Positions 28,836 through 37,304 of a stretch of DNA of 64,000 nucleotides are shown here, piece after piece. The first letter of the stretch is position 1, and every line of letters begins with the position of its first letter. The notes beneath the pieces were generated by a model that worked only from the letters and a program-made list of their open reading frames with translations, did not search any database and was not told the origin of the DNA. Made by a program: the position numbers and the translations under genes. The DNA is from Pseudomonas asuensis (lineage in GTDB: Bacteria > Pseudomonadota > Gammaproteobacteria > Pseudomonadales > Pseudomonadaceae): assembly GCF_014646755.1 (NCBI RefSeq), contig NZ_BMNW01000004.1:460646-524645 (forward strand), written 5' to 3'.

Positions 28836-29690
28836 ATGGGTAAGGTATCTGTACTGATCGTGGATGACGCACCGTTTATCCGCGACTTGATCAAGAAAGG
28901 GCTACGTAGCCAACTCCCGGGTATCGAGATGGAGGATGCTGCGGACGGACGCAAGGCTCAGACAATGCTGAGCAGGCAATCCTTCGATCTGATCCTGTGC
29001 GATTGGGAGATGCCGGAAATGTCTGGCCTTGAGCTGCTGACATGGTGCAGAAGCGAAGAGGCGCATCAAAAAACGCCTTTTATCATGGTGACCAGCCGTG
29101 GTGACAAGGACAACGTCATGCAGGCTATCCAGGCTGGCGTTTCCGATTTCGTTGGCAAGCCGTTTACCAATGAACAGCTCATTACAAAGGTCAAAAAGGC
29201 ACTGAGCCGTGTGGGCAAGCTCGAAGCGCTTGTGGCGCGTGGCCCCCAGCGTGCGACATCAGCCTTTGCCAACGACTCGCTCAGTGCGCTGACGGGAAAC
29301 CAGCCGGCTCCGGCACCGGCGACGCGTGCGCCTTCCGGTGGTGGCAAGACTAATTTTGGGCAGGGCCAACTACGCCTTGCCAATGCCAGTATGGCTTGCG
29401 TAATCAAGGCCCTGAGCCTCAAGGAAGCTGTTCTTATCGTCAAGCGAGGCGATAATCTGCCTCAGGTGCTGGATAATGCGGTATTGGACCTGGAGCAGGG
29501 TGAGGAGGTGCAGGAGATTGCACGCCTCAACGGCTATCTGCATTCCGTGGCGGCCTTGGAACCCAAGCCCTCCAGCGAATGGTTGCAGCTGTTCTTCCGC
29601 TTTGTAGACAAGGATCCAGCCAAGCTGGAATACCTGTCTCGCCTGATCGCTCGCGGTACAGCGCAAAAACACTATGTTCCTGGTGCATGA
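28836..29690 (+). CDS. Orphan response regulator with uncharacterised C-terminal domain
   Basis: Residues 1-125 form a CheY-like receiver with the acidic pair in IVDDAP, the phosphoacceptor Asp56 in LILCDWEMP, and the conserved lysine in VGKPF. A linker rich in Ala, Pro, Gly and Ser (about 145-175) leads to a C-terminal domain (about 180-284) that I do not recognise as a DNA-binding or enzymatic family. No kinase gene adjoins it. P. aeruginosa has a response regulator gene at the same location next to phoU, so the arrangement is conserved, but its output is unknown to me. Confidence 0.85.
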   Translation: MGKVSVLIVDDAPFIRDLIKKGLRSQLPGIEMEDAADGRKAQTMLSRQSFDLILCDWEMPEMSGLELLTWCRSEEAHQKTPFIMVTSRGDKDNVMQAIQAGVSDFVGKPFTNEQLITKVKKALSRVGKLEALVARGPQRATSAFANDSLSALTGNQPAPAPATRAPSGGGKTNFGQGQLRLANASMACVIKALSLKEAVLIVKRGDNLPQVLDNAVLDLEQGEEVQEIARLNGYLHSVAALEPKPSSEWLQLFFRFVDKDPAKLEYLSRLIARGTAQKHYVPGA

Positions 29691-29721
29691 GCCCAGGTCA
29701 TGCCGCTGCCTATCACCACAT

Positions 29722-29745
29722 CCCGACGAGTAACGCCTCGTCGGG
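29722..29745 (+). other. Perfect 9-base-pair hairpin between the response regulator and M23 genes
   Basis: CCCGACGAG (29722-29730) and CTCGTCGGG (29737-29745) enclose a six-base loop. No uridine run follows, so it looks like an RNA structure or weak terminator in the 111-base gap rather than a strong stop. Confidence 0.5.
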
Positions 29746-29801
29746 AGCGTGCTCTACTGGTAGGCTTGCGCCCCCTCAAAAGCACCCGGTTCTGTTCCTG
29801 C

Positions 29802-30704
29802 ATGTTGAAACGTCTCTTTTTGCTATGTGGCTCGTTCACGCTGGCGGCAGCGACGTGGGCATCGCCCATCTATAAATATACGGATGCCAACGGTGTGGTG
29901 ACCTATACGGACAAGGCCACCAAGGGTGCCAAGGTGCTTATCTTCGAGGATGACACCAATGAGCGTATCGAGCGGCAGGTTCGGTTGAATACGAAAAACC
30001 TGGGCAATGAAACTGTCTTTGAGGCACGTAACGACCTGCTGATGCCGGTTCAGGTCGAGCTTCGTCTGGATCAGCTCAAGAATGTGGCTGGTATCAACGA
30101 GTCGGCCTCGGTTCGCCGTGTTCTACCACCGAACAGTACAACAACCCTGATGCGCCTCAAAAAAGAGGTTCAGGGCGTAGCCATTCATTACAAGCCAACC
30201 TTCAATTATGCAATGGGTGACCCGGGACGGGGCGCGCAGGATTATGCCTATCCATTACCTTGGGTGGGTGGACCGTTCCGGATCAGTCAGGGGCCGAACG
30301 GCGCCTTTAGCCACAATACGACAAGAGGCCGCTACGCTATCGATATCGCGATGCCGGAGGGTACGCCTATCATCGCATCGCGCTCAGGCACCGTGGTCAA
30401 GGTTGAAAACGACCAGCAGCAGGGCCGCAGTGCCAATCCATCAGGTAATTTTGTGCGCGTCCTGCATGATGATGGCACCATGAGCGTGTATCTGCACCTG
30501 ATGCAAGGCTCGGTCAAGGTGAGGGAGGGACAACGTGTAATGACCGGTACACCATTGGCGCTGTCTGGCAACACGGGTCACAGTACCGGGCCGCATTTGC
30601 ATTTCGTTGTACAGCGCAACACGGGGTTGTCGCTGGAGTCGATTCCGTTCCGGTTCGCCCGGCCGGTCGATAGCCTGCCTAATTTTGCGATTGGTGGGCC
30701 GTAG
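29802..30704 (+). CDS. Secreted M23-family metallopeptidase with DUF4124-like N-terminal domain
   Basis: The product (300 residues from MLKRLFLLCGSFTLAAATWA, a signal peptide) has a short DUF4124-like segment IYKYTDANGVVTYTDKA, then a middle beta region, then an M23/LytM peptidase domain at about 165-285. The zinc-site elements are visible in HNTTRGRYAIDIAMPEG (the H and D positions) and in GPHLHFVVQ. It probably cuts or binds peptidoglycan in the periplasm. The ATG at 29802 is preferred because it gives a proper signal peptide; the frame is open 34 codons upstream through the hairpin at 29722. Confidence 0.87.
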   Translation: MLKRLFLLCGSFTLAAATWASPIYKYTDANGVVTYTDKATKGAKVLIFEDDTNERIERQVRLNTKNLGNETVFEARNDLLMPVQVELRLDQLKNVAGINESASVRRVLPPNSTTTLMRLKKEVQGVAIHYKPTFNYAMGDPGRGAQDYAYPLPWVGGPFRISQGPNGAFSHNTTRGRYAIDIAMPEGTPIIASRSGTVVKVENDQQQGRSANPSGNFVRVLHDDGTMSVYLHLMQGSVKVREGQRVMTGTPLALSGNTGHSTGPHLHFVVQRNTGLSLESIPFRFARPVDSLPNFAIGGP

Positions 30705-30912
30705 CGCTTGATTGTTTTGCAGTTTACCTCTCAAATTTCCCCCTAGTGCTGCTCTGACTAGCCATACTCGTTTCAGTCGAGGGCGGCAGGCAATGAGTAG
30801 TACCTAGTACTTGCAAGCTTTCGGTTGTTTGCAGTGACGGATTGCTGCACTGAAAAGTACTGCTTTTTCAAATATGAACCGAGCATTCTCAGGTCTGGTC
30901 GAGGAATGACTG

Positions 30913-32817
30913 ATGCGTCTGTATGGGGTAATGCTGTTCTGGATCATGTTCTTCAGCGCTTCGCTGCAGGCTGAGACCTTGTTTGATCCATTGCCCCAGG
31001 CGGTGATTCTGAACGATGCGCAGGAAAAGGTTTCACTGCACTCGGTCAGCTACCTGCAGGCCTCTGCCACCTTAACCTTTGAGCAGGCGGCGGCCCCGGG
31101 CCTTGAGGATCGCTGGCAGTCACTGGGCGGTGAAACGGTCAATCTGGGCCGGCAACAGATCGGGGCCTGGCTGCGCTTCGAAGTGCATAACCCTACCGAT
31201 CGCGACCAGCAGCGCTATCTGGTGATTCAGCCGCCTATTCTCAATCAGGTCGATATGCGGGTTCGCTCCCTGTCCAACGGCGCGTGGGGGCCGGTGGAAA
31301 CCGCCGGGGACAGTCTGCCTATGAACGTCCGCTCCCTCAAAGAGCGGGCGTTTGTCTTTCCGCTAACCCTGTCGGCAGGCGATAAGGCCTTTGTTTATCT
31401 TCGCCTGCGCTCTTATGAGCCGATGCTGGTTCCGATGTGGCTGATGACACCGGAGCATTACATTGCGCAGGAAAAAACCGCGCTAACCCTGCTAATGCTC
31501 TTTTTTGGCTTCATGTCAGCCTTACTGGTCTATAGCGGTAGCCAGTATTGGCGGCGCCGCGACCCCAATCACCTGTGGTATTGCCTCTACCTGGTCAGCG
31601 TCCTGGGGTATGAGCTCAGCCTGACCGGTATCGGCCAACGCTACCTGTGGCCGGAGTGGCCTGCATTTTCCATGAGAGCTTACGTGGGCTTTGGCTGCTT
31701 GAGCTTTCTTACCGCCTTAGTGTTTGCCCGACGTTTTCTTAACGTGGATCGCTACCGCGGTTGGCGGCTGGTTGTCCTGGGCCTGATTGGCTATTGGGCA
31801 TTGGCGGCAGCCCTGATCATTATCGAGCCAATGCTGGTTCGCTTTCTGATGATCGAGCTGGCAGGCCTTGTGAGCTGCTGCCTGGGAATAGCCATGACCT
31901 TATCGCTATGGCGAGAGGGTAACCCGTCGGCCAAGTATCTCGCCATTGCCTGGTCCGTACTGACCGTGAGTACGGTACTAATGCTCATGGCCGTCCTGGA
32001 CTGGATTGCGTTATCGCCTTTTATTCTGGATGCACAGATCCTCGGTTTTGCCTTTGAGTTCATGTTGCTAGCCATCGCGCTGGACGTTCGTCAGGACCAT
32101 GAGCGAGCCGAGCAGTTGAGGGTACATGAAGAAGCTCTTTCGGCCAGTAATCAGCAGGTGCAACAGCATGAACGAGCCTTGCAGACCCAACAGCAGATGC
32201 TTGAGCGGCAGCATAAGCGTAACGAGGAGCTGCAGCAGCATATCGAAGCACAGGCGGACGTACTCGAGCGGGCCAACGAGACCTTGCGAGCAGCCAATGA
32301 TGAAGTGATTCGCTTAAGTACAATCGACACACTGACCGGCGCGTTGAGCCGTCCATGTTTTGAGCGTCACTTTACCGAGGAGGTCAACCGCGCCAAGCGC
32401 AATGCAACGGTGGTGTCATTAGTTGTGATTGATATCGACCATTTCAAGGAAATCAGCGATGCCTTTGGTAGCCCGCTCGGTGATGAGTGCCTGCGGGCCC
32501 TGGCCAACCTTCTCAAAAACTACACCAAGCGCGCAGGTGATATGGCCGCCCGCTTTAGGGATGACAAGTTCGTCCTCGTTCTGCCGGCCACTGGCGAGGC
32601 CGAGGCGGTGGCGCTGGCTAATCGCATCTGCGCCGAGACGAGCATGCTGCGTCTGGAATATGGTAGCGCGACCGTCAGCTTTAGCATCAGTGCAGGCATT
32701 GCCAGTATCGTGCCGACCATGGACGATAGCGACAAGACCCTGATCAATACAGCGCTCAACGCCTTGAGCCATGCCAAACAGGAAGGCCGCAATCGGGCCT
32801 ACTTTGGCGAACTGTAA
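30913..32817 (+). CDS. 7TMR-DISM membrane sensor with degenerate GGDEF domain
   Basis: The 634-residue protein has a signal peptide (1-21), a 7TMR-DISM extracellular jelly-roll domain (about 35-175), seven predicted transmembrane helices (about 185-395), a glutamine-rich coiled coil (about 400-465), and a GGDEF-type domain (about 475-634). The catalytic signature reads RDDKF at residues 549-553 instead of GGDEF, so diguanylate cyclase activity is unlikely. The I-site RxxD (R540-A-G-D543) is intact at the canonical five-residue distance, so it may bind c-di-GMP as a receptor. It is inserted between the M23 and corC genes in an otherwise conserved pst-pho neighbourhood and is followed by a strong terminator. 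Confidence 0.9.
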   Translation: MRLYGVMLFWIMFFSASLQAETLFDPLPQAVILNDAQEKVSLHSVSYLQASATLTFEQAAAPGLEDRWQSLGGETVNLGRQQIGAWLRFEVHNPTDRDQQRYLVIQPPILNQVDMRVRSLSNGAWGPVETAGDSLPMNVRSLKERAFVFPLTLSAGDKAFVYLRLRSYEPMLVPMWLMTPEHYIAQEKTALTLLMLFFGFMSALLVYSGSQYWRRRDPNHLWYCLYLVSVLGYELSLTGIGQRYLWPEWPAFSMRAYVGFGCLSFLTALVFARRFLNVDRYRGWRLVVLGLIGYWALAAALIIIEPMLVRFLMIELAGLVSCCLGIAMTLSLWREGNPSAKYLAIAWSVLTVSTVLMLMAVLDWIALSPFILDAQILGFAFEFMLLAIALDVRQDHERAEQLRVHEEALSASNQQVQQHERALQTQQQMLERQHKRNEELQQHIEAQADVLERANETLRAANDEVIRLSTIDTLTGALSRPCFERHFTEEVNRAKRNATVVSLVVIDIDHFKEISDAFGSPLGDECLRALANLLKNYTKRAGDMAARFRDDKFVLVLPATGEAEAVALANRICAETSMLRLEYGSATVSFSISAGIASIVPTMDDSDKTLINTALNALSHAKQEGRNRAYFGEL

Positions 32818-32824
32818 GCCTGAA

Positions 32825-32857
32825 TAAAAAAGGCCGGCATGAACGCCGGCCTTTTTC
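32825..32857. terminator. Bidirectional intrinsic terminator
   Basis: AAAAAAGGCCGGC and GCCGGCCTTTTT enclose ATGAAC: an 8-base GC-rich stem with A-runs and T-runs on both sides. It ends the GGDEF gene on one strand and the convergent corC gene on the other. Confidence 0.92.
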
Positions 32858-32870
32858 TGTCTGGCACCTG

Positions 32871-34238
32871 TCAGTGATGCTGCGACGTGTCTTCTTCGCC
32901 ACCCAGTTTGATGACCTTGGCCAGGATGATCTTCGGACCTTTCATCTTTTTGATGATAATGCGCAGGCCCTCGGCTTCCAGTACTTCATCCTCTTCGGGT
33001 ACACGTTTCAAGCTGTCATAGACGAGACCGGCCATGGTCTCCGCCTCGACATGGTCCAGGTCGATATGCAGGAGGCGTTCGAGCTTGAACAAGGGGGTAT
33101 CCCCGCGTACAAGCAGTTTGCCGGGCTGATAGGCCAATACGCCGCGCTCGGCTTTACGGTGTTCGTCCTGAATATCGCCCACCAGTACTTCCAGCACGTC
33201 TTCCATGGTCAGAAAGCCCACGACCTTGTGATCGGCTTCTTCAACCAGAGCAAAATGCGCGCCGCCCTGGCGGAACTGATCCAGAAGCTTGCCAAGCGGC
33301 ATGTGCTTTGAGACGCGCTCCAGCGGGTGGATAAGGTCCTCCAGCTCGAACGACTCGGCTTGGGTATCAAGACCGGCAATCGCCAGCAACAGGTCCTTGA
33401 TGTGCAACACGCCGATAAAGGCATTTTCGTCTTCGTTGTAGACGGGGTAGCGGCTGTATTTATGTCGACGAATGATCGTCAGAACTTCTTCCAGCGAAGC
33501 GTTGTGCTCAAGGTAAATGAGGTCTTCGCGTGAGTTGGCCCAGTCTACGACTTCCAGCTCTTCCAGTTCGACAGCCGAGGCCAGCACTTGCATGCCCTGG
33601 TCAGTCGGGTCCAGTGCGCGGCTGGAATGCAGGATAAGTTTCAGTTCATCCAGGCTGTAATGATGCTCATGATCACCATTGCTCGAACCCTGTCCCGCAA
33701 TGCGCAGAATCGCATTGGCGCTGGCATTGAGCAGCCAGATGGCGGGATACATCATCCAGTAGAAAAGATACAGCGGTACGGCTGTCCACAGCGAAAGTAG
33801 ATCGGGCTTGCGAATCGCCCAGGACTTGGGCGCCAGCTCACCCACTACGATGTGCAGGTAGGAAATGATGAAGAACGCTGTAAAGAACGCAATACCATGT
33901 ACAAGCTCAGGTGTATTCACACCAGCCATACGGAGCAGAGGCTCCAGCAGCTCGGCAAACGCAGGTTCACCTACCCACCCCAGGCCCAGGGAGGCGAGGG
34001 TAATGCCTAGCTGACAGGCAGAGAGATAAGCATCGAGCTGGCCATGAACGGTACGTAGGATACGGCCACGCCACCCATGGCTTTCAGCCAGGCCTTCCAC
34101 ACGTGTGGCACGCAGCTTGACCATGGCAAACTCGGCGGCGACGAAAAAGCCGTTGAGCAGCACCAGCAGCAGTGCAAAAAGAACAAGACCGAAGTCAGCG
34201 AAAAGTACCGAGGTATCGAAACTAGGGGAAGGGTCCAT
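32871..34238 (-). CDS. CorC/HlyC-family CNNM-type membrane protein
   Basis: The 455-residue product has an N-terminal DUF21/CNNM transmembrane domain (three or four helices, about 15-190), a tandem CBS pair (about 220-345), and a C-terminal CorC_HlyC domain (about 365-445). Family members are thought to mediate magnesium/cobalt efflux or tolerance; the older label hemolysin is not supported. It follows phoR by 69 bases in the same direction and may share its transcript, as does the homologous gene in P. aeruginosa. Confidence 0.9.
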   Translation of the reverse strand: MDPSPSFDTSVLFADFGLVLFALLLVLLNGFFVAAEFAMVKLRATRVEGLAESHGWRGRILRTVHGQLDAYLSACQLGITLASLGLGWVGEPAFAELLEPLLRMAGVNTPELVHGIAFFTAFFIISYLHIVVGELAPKSWAIRKPDLLSLWTAVPLYLFYWMMYPAIWLLNASANAILRIAGQGSSNGDHEHHYSLDELKLILHSSRALDPTDQGMQVLASAVELEELEVVDWANSREDLIYLEHNASLEEVLTIIRRHKYSRYPVYNEDENAFIGVLHIKDLLLAIAGLDTQAESFELEDLIHPLERVSKHMPLGKLLDQFRQGGAHFALVEEADHKVVGFLTMEDVLEVLVGDIQDEHRKAERGVLAYQPGKLLVRGDTPLFKLERLLHIDLDHVEAETMAGLVYDSLKRVPEEDEVLEAEGLRIIIKKMKGPKIILAKVIKLGGEEDTSQHH

Positions 34239-34307
34239 TAGGGGTTCAAAGTGATAAAAGGTGGCCCTAGCATGGGGTTCCGGCGAGCGACTTTCAAGTC
34301 TCGCTCA

Positions 34308-35636
34308 TCAGTGCTGTTGTACGGCTAGTGCGGAGACCGTTACAGCGGCCGTTTGGGAGGGGTCGAAAACGCAGGTAAAAACGCTGCCCTTGCCCGGTGT
34401 ACTCTCGATTTCAAGGTGCCCATGATGACGGATCAAGACGTGTTTCACGATGGCTAGCCCAAGACCTGTACCGCCTGTGCTGGAGGCTCGGCTGGCATCC
34501 ACCCGATAGAAGCGTTCGGTCAGACGGGGCAGATGACGCGCTTCGATACCCGGCCCGCTGTCAGAAACCGACATCCGGGCACCATGAGCGTCCTGCCACC
34601 AGCGAATCCTGATCTGCCCACCGTCTGGCGTGTACTTCACCGCGTTGAATACCAGATTCGAAAATGCACTGCGCAGCTCGGCCTCGCTGCCTTTCAGCGC
34701 CAGACTCGTATCGGTTTCCAGGGTGATCTTATGACCACGCTGGCCTGAAAAGGCTCGTGCATCCTGCTGGATGATCTGCAACAGCGGCGCTACGGCGACA
34801 GGTTTATTCTCAGCAGGATAGTCGGTCGCTTCCAGCTTGGCCAACAGCAGAAGATCGTCGATCAGGTGCTGCATTCGGCTGGCCTGTTGCTGCATCTGGC
34901 CCAATGCGCGTAGCCAGCGTGGATTGGTATCTTCGGCGGCATTGTCGACCAGTGTCTCCAGATAGCCGGCGATCACGGTAAGCGGTGTGCGTAACTCGTG
35001 GGAGACGTTTGCGACGAAATCCTTGCGCATTTGCTCCAGTTGATGAAGACGGCTGACGTCCCGTACGAGCAGGAGGCGATCACCTTCACCAAAGCGCGTA
35101 ATCAGAATATGAAGGTGCTGAGTGGCATTGACCGGCGAAGCCAGCTCCAGCGGCTCCTGGTAATCACCCTTGTTGAAGTATTCATAAAACTTGGGATGGC
35201 GGACCAGGTTGGCGATGGGCTGACCATAATCCTGCGGCTGACGCAGCCCAAGCAGCTGTTCGGCTGCATGGTTCCACCACTCCAGATTGCCGTTACGGTC
35301 GATAAGAATGATAGCGTCCCGCAGCGCGGCGGTCGAAGCCTGGGCACGTTCGATCACGGCCTCTAAGGCATGACGCTTTTCACGCTCCCGGCGCTGGGCG
35401 TAGTAAAGGCTGTCAAAAACCTCACCCCAGAAGCCATTGGCCTCTGGTGGCTCTACACCTTCTTCCGCGGTGACCAGCCACTTTTGAAGGCGGACAATGT
35501 GGTAAGACATCCATATCAGGTAAGTGAACAGACCGGCAGCCAGCATGGCGCCATAGGCTCCAGTCAGCCAGCCCAGGGGCAGGCAAATGAGCAAGAGCAA
35601 GCAGACATGGCGGGCCAGCAGTGAACGCCAATCCAT
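34308..35636 (-). CDS. phoR: Phosphate regulon sensor kinase PhoR
   Basis: PhoR phosphorylates PhoB when phosphate is scarce. The 442-residue protein has two N-terminal transmembrane helices (about 10-45), a PAS domain (about 100-200), the dimerisation/phosphoacceptor H-box FVANVSHELRTPL, and a HATPase domain with N-box NAVKYTPDGG, G1 DSGPGIE and G2 GTGLGLAIVKH. The ATG giving MDWRSLLARH is used; a TTG two codons upstream is possible. It follows phoB by 23 bases. Confidence 0.95.
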   Translation of the reverse strand: MDWRSLLARHVCLLLLICLPLGWLTGAYGAMLAAGLFTYLIWMSYHIVRLQKWLVTAEEGVEPPEANGFWGEVFDSLYYAQRREREKRHALEAVIERAQASTAALRDAIILIDRNGNLEWWNHAAEQLLGLRQPQDYGQPIANLVRHPKFYEYFNKGDYQEPLELASPVNATQHLHILITRFGEGDRLLLVRDVSRLHQLEQMRKDFVANVSHELRTPLTVIAGYLETLVDNAAEDTNPRWLRALGQMQQQASRMQHLIDDLLLLAKLEATDYPAENKPVAVAPLLQIIQQDARAFSGQRGHKITLETDTSLALKGSEAELRSAFSNLVFNAVKYTPDGGQIRIRWWQDAHGARMSVSDSGPGIEARHLPRLTERFYRVDASRASSTGGTGLGLAIVKHVLIRHHGHLEIESTPGKGSVFTCVFDPSQTAAVTVSALAVQQH

Positions 35637-35659
35637 GTTCAAGACAGCACATCCCGTTC

Positions 35660-36349
35660 TTAAAGTTTGGTCGAGAAACGATAGCCCGTTCCGCGTACGG
35701 TCTGCACAAGATTTTCGTAAGTCTCACCTAATGCCTTACGCAGTCGGCGAATATGCACGTCTACCGTACGTTCCTCAACATAGACGTTGCCGCCCCACAC
35801 CTGATCCAGCAACTGGCCTCGGGTGTAGGCACGTTCCTGGTGCGTCATGAAGAACTGCAGCAGGCGATATTCGGTCGGCCCCATCTCAGCTGGTGCACCG
35901 TCAATGGTCACGCGATGACTGATAGGATCAAGGATCAATCCATTCACTTCAATCGGCGTTTCACTGTCGTATGTGCCGGTACGGCGTAACACTGCCTTCA
36001 ACCGAGCGACCAACTCGCGAGGCGAGAAGGGCTTGGTGATGTAGTCATCTGCACCCACTTCCAGACCTTGGACCTTGTTGTCCTCGTCGTCCTTGGCGGT
36101 AAGCATGATGATCGGGATTGCGTCAGTCAGCTCGTCGCGCTTCAAGCGCCGCGCCAACTCAAGACCAGACGTACCCGGGAGCATCCAGTCGAGCAGGACT
36201 AGATCGGGCTTGCGGTCGACGATCAGGGCATGGGCCTGCTGTGCATTATCTGCTTCCAGGCATTCATAACCCGCCATTTCGAGCGCAACCGCGATCATCT
36301 CGCGAATAGGCGCCTCGTCATCGACGATAAGAATCGACTTGCCCGCCAT
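35660..36349 (-). CDS. phoB: Phosphate regulon response regulator PhoB
   Basis: PhoB is the OmpR-family activator of the Pho regulon. The 229-residue protein has a receiver domain (about 1-120, with [10 protein letters not shown] and the phosphoacceptor Asp in [10 protein letters not shown]) and a winged-helix DNA-binding domain (about 130-229, ending in VRGTGYRFS). GAGGAGAACC precedes the chosen ATG; the frame is open 20 codons upstream across the Pho box. The gene carries its own Pho box, so it is expected to activate itself. Confidence 0.97.
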   Translation of the reverse strand: MAGKSILIVDDEAPIREMIAVALEMAGYECLEADNAQQAHALIVDRKPDLVLLDWMLPGTSGLELARRLKRDELTDAIPIIMLTAKDDEDNKVQGLEVGADDYITKPFSPRELVARLKAVLRRTGTYDSETPIEVNGLILDPISHRVTIDGAPAEMGPTEYRLLQFFMTHQERAYTRGQLLDQVWGGNVYVEERTVDVHIRRLRKALGETYENLVQTVRGTGYRFSTKL

Positions 36350-36398
36350 GGTTCTCCTCACTGTTCTGCACGATGCTCGCGCATTAGATAACCAAATT

Positions 36399-36416
36399 GT
36401 TGCAGTCATGTGACAA
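36399..36416 (-). promoter_or_regulatory. Pho box upstream of phoB
   Basis: On the minus strand, TTGTCAC-ATGA-CTGCAAC gives two 7-base half-sites four bases apart, matching the PhoB-binding layout with an imperfect second half. It ends 49 bases before the phoB start and supports autoregulation. Confidence 0.65.
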
Positions 36417-36434
36417 GTCGTCGAACACTTCTTT

Positions 36435-36451
36435 ATCCCATATTATGGGAT
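36435..36451. promoter_or_regulatory. Perfect 17-bp palindrome, candidate IclR-family operator
   Basis: ATCCCATA-T-TATGGGAT is a perfect palindrome 41 bases before the GTG start of the iclR-type gene. IclR regulators typically bind palindromes of about this size in their own promoter. The sequence lies between divergent phoB and the dgo genes; assignment to this regulator is inference. Confidence 0.6.
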
Positions 36452-36491
36452 TAGTATTCACATATTGAGATTGCTGTTTCAAAGGAATAGA

Positions 36492-37304
36492 GTGAGCGTC
36501 ATGTCTGATCAAAACAACAACGCGCCCGCTGGCGCTCAGGCACTGTTTCGTGGCCTGGCCGTTATCGATGCCATCGCTCAAGGCGCCCGTACGCTGGCCG
36601 CCATCGGCGAGGCGATTGGCTGTACGCGCAGCACTACGCACCGGCTGGTCACTGCATTGGTTCAGGCGGGCTATCTGCGCAGCGTGGCGGGGCAGTATCA
36701 GCTTGGGGCCAAACTTATAGAGCTGGGCTTCAAGGCCCGTGACCAGCTGCCGCTGACCAATCTGGCGCGGCCGCATCTTCAGCGACTCGCCACGCTGACT
36801 CAGGACACCGTTCACCTGGGCGTACGCGAAGGGGGCGATGTGCTTTATCTCGACAAGCTTCCTGGCGCACGCGGCCTTGAGATGCGCTCACGTGTGGGGC
36901 TGCGCATGCCTCTAGCACTGACTGGGGTAGGCAAGGCGCTCATGCTGGATCTACCCGAGTCTGAGTGGCAGGCGCTCTATGAAGAAGGTCTCAGGCGGCG
37001 CGCCGGGCAACCGGGTTTACGTGAAGACTTCACGCCCTGGCCGGATTACCTGGAGCAGCAGCAGGCCTATGCCGCCGGTGGCTATAGTTTTGATCTGGAA
37101 GAAAACGAATTGGGTATCCGCTGCGTGGCAGCACCTATCCGTGATGCCAGCGGCGCTATTGTGGCAGCCCTGAGCGTTGCCAGTGCGATTCCCTATATGT
37201 CTGAAGCACGGCTGCGGGATCTTTGCCCGGATGTCATCGCGTGCGCGCAGGCCATTTCCCTTGATCTTGGATGGACATTCTCCGGTGGAGTCAGTCATGA
37301 ATGA
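36492..37304 (+). CDS. IclR-family regulator of the galactonate operon
   Basis: The product (270 residues from GTG) has an N-terminal winged helix (about 20-85, with TLAAIGEAIGCTRSTTHRLV) and an IclR effector-binding domain (about 90-265, with HLGVREGGDVLYLDKL and a C-terminal SFDLEENELGIRCVAAPI). AAAGGA lies five bases before GTG at 36492; the ATG at 36501 is a less well-spaced alternative. The gene overlaps dgoK by 8 bases and is thus part of the dgo operon, probably controlling it in response to galactonate or 2-keto-3-deoxygalactonate. In E. coli the analogous regulator is GntR-type. Confidence 0.88.
   Translation: MSVMSDQNNNAPAGAQALFRGLAVIDAIAQGARTLAAIGEAIGCTRSTTHRLVTALVQAGYLRSVAGQYQLGAKLIELGFKARDQLPLTNLARPHLQRLATLTQDTVHLGVREGGDVLYLDKLPGARGLEMRSRVGLRMPLALTGVGKALMLDLPESEWQALYEEGLRRRAGQPGLREDFTPWPDYLEQQQAYAAGGYSFDLEENELGIRCVAAPIRDASGAIVAALSVASAIPYMSEARLRDLCPDVIACAQAISLDLGWTFSGGVSHE

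Noticed and set aside
28016..28954. 312-codon minus-strand frame over phoU
   Set aside because: It is antisense to phoU and the start of the response regulator gene, with no RBS and no recognisable domain.
32871..34238. Annotation of the CorC-like protein as a hemolysin
   Set aside because: The domain order (DUF21, CBS pair, CorC_HlyC) is that of ion-transport CNNM proteins; nothing indicates a toxin.
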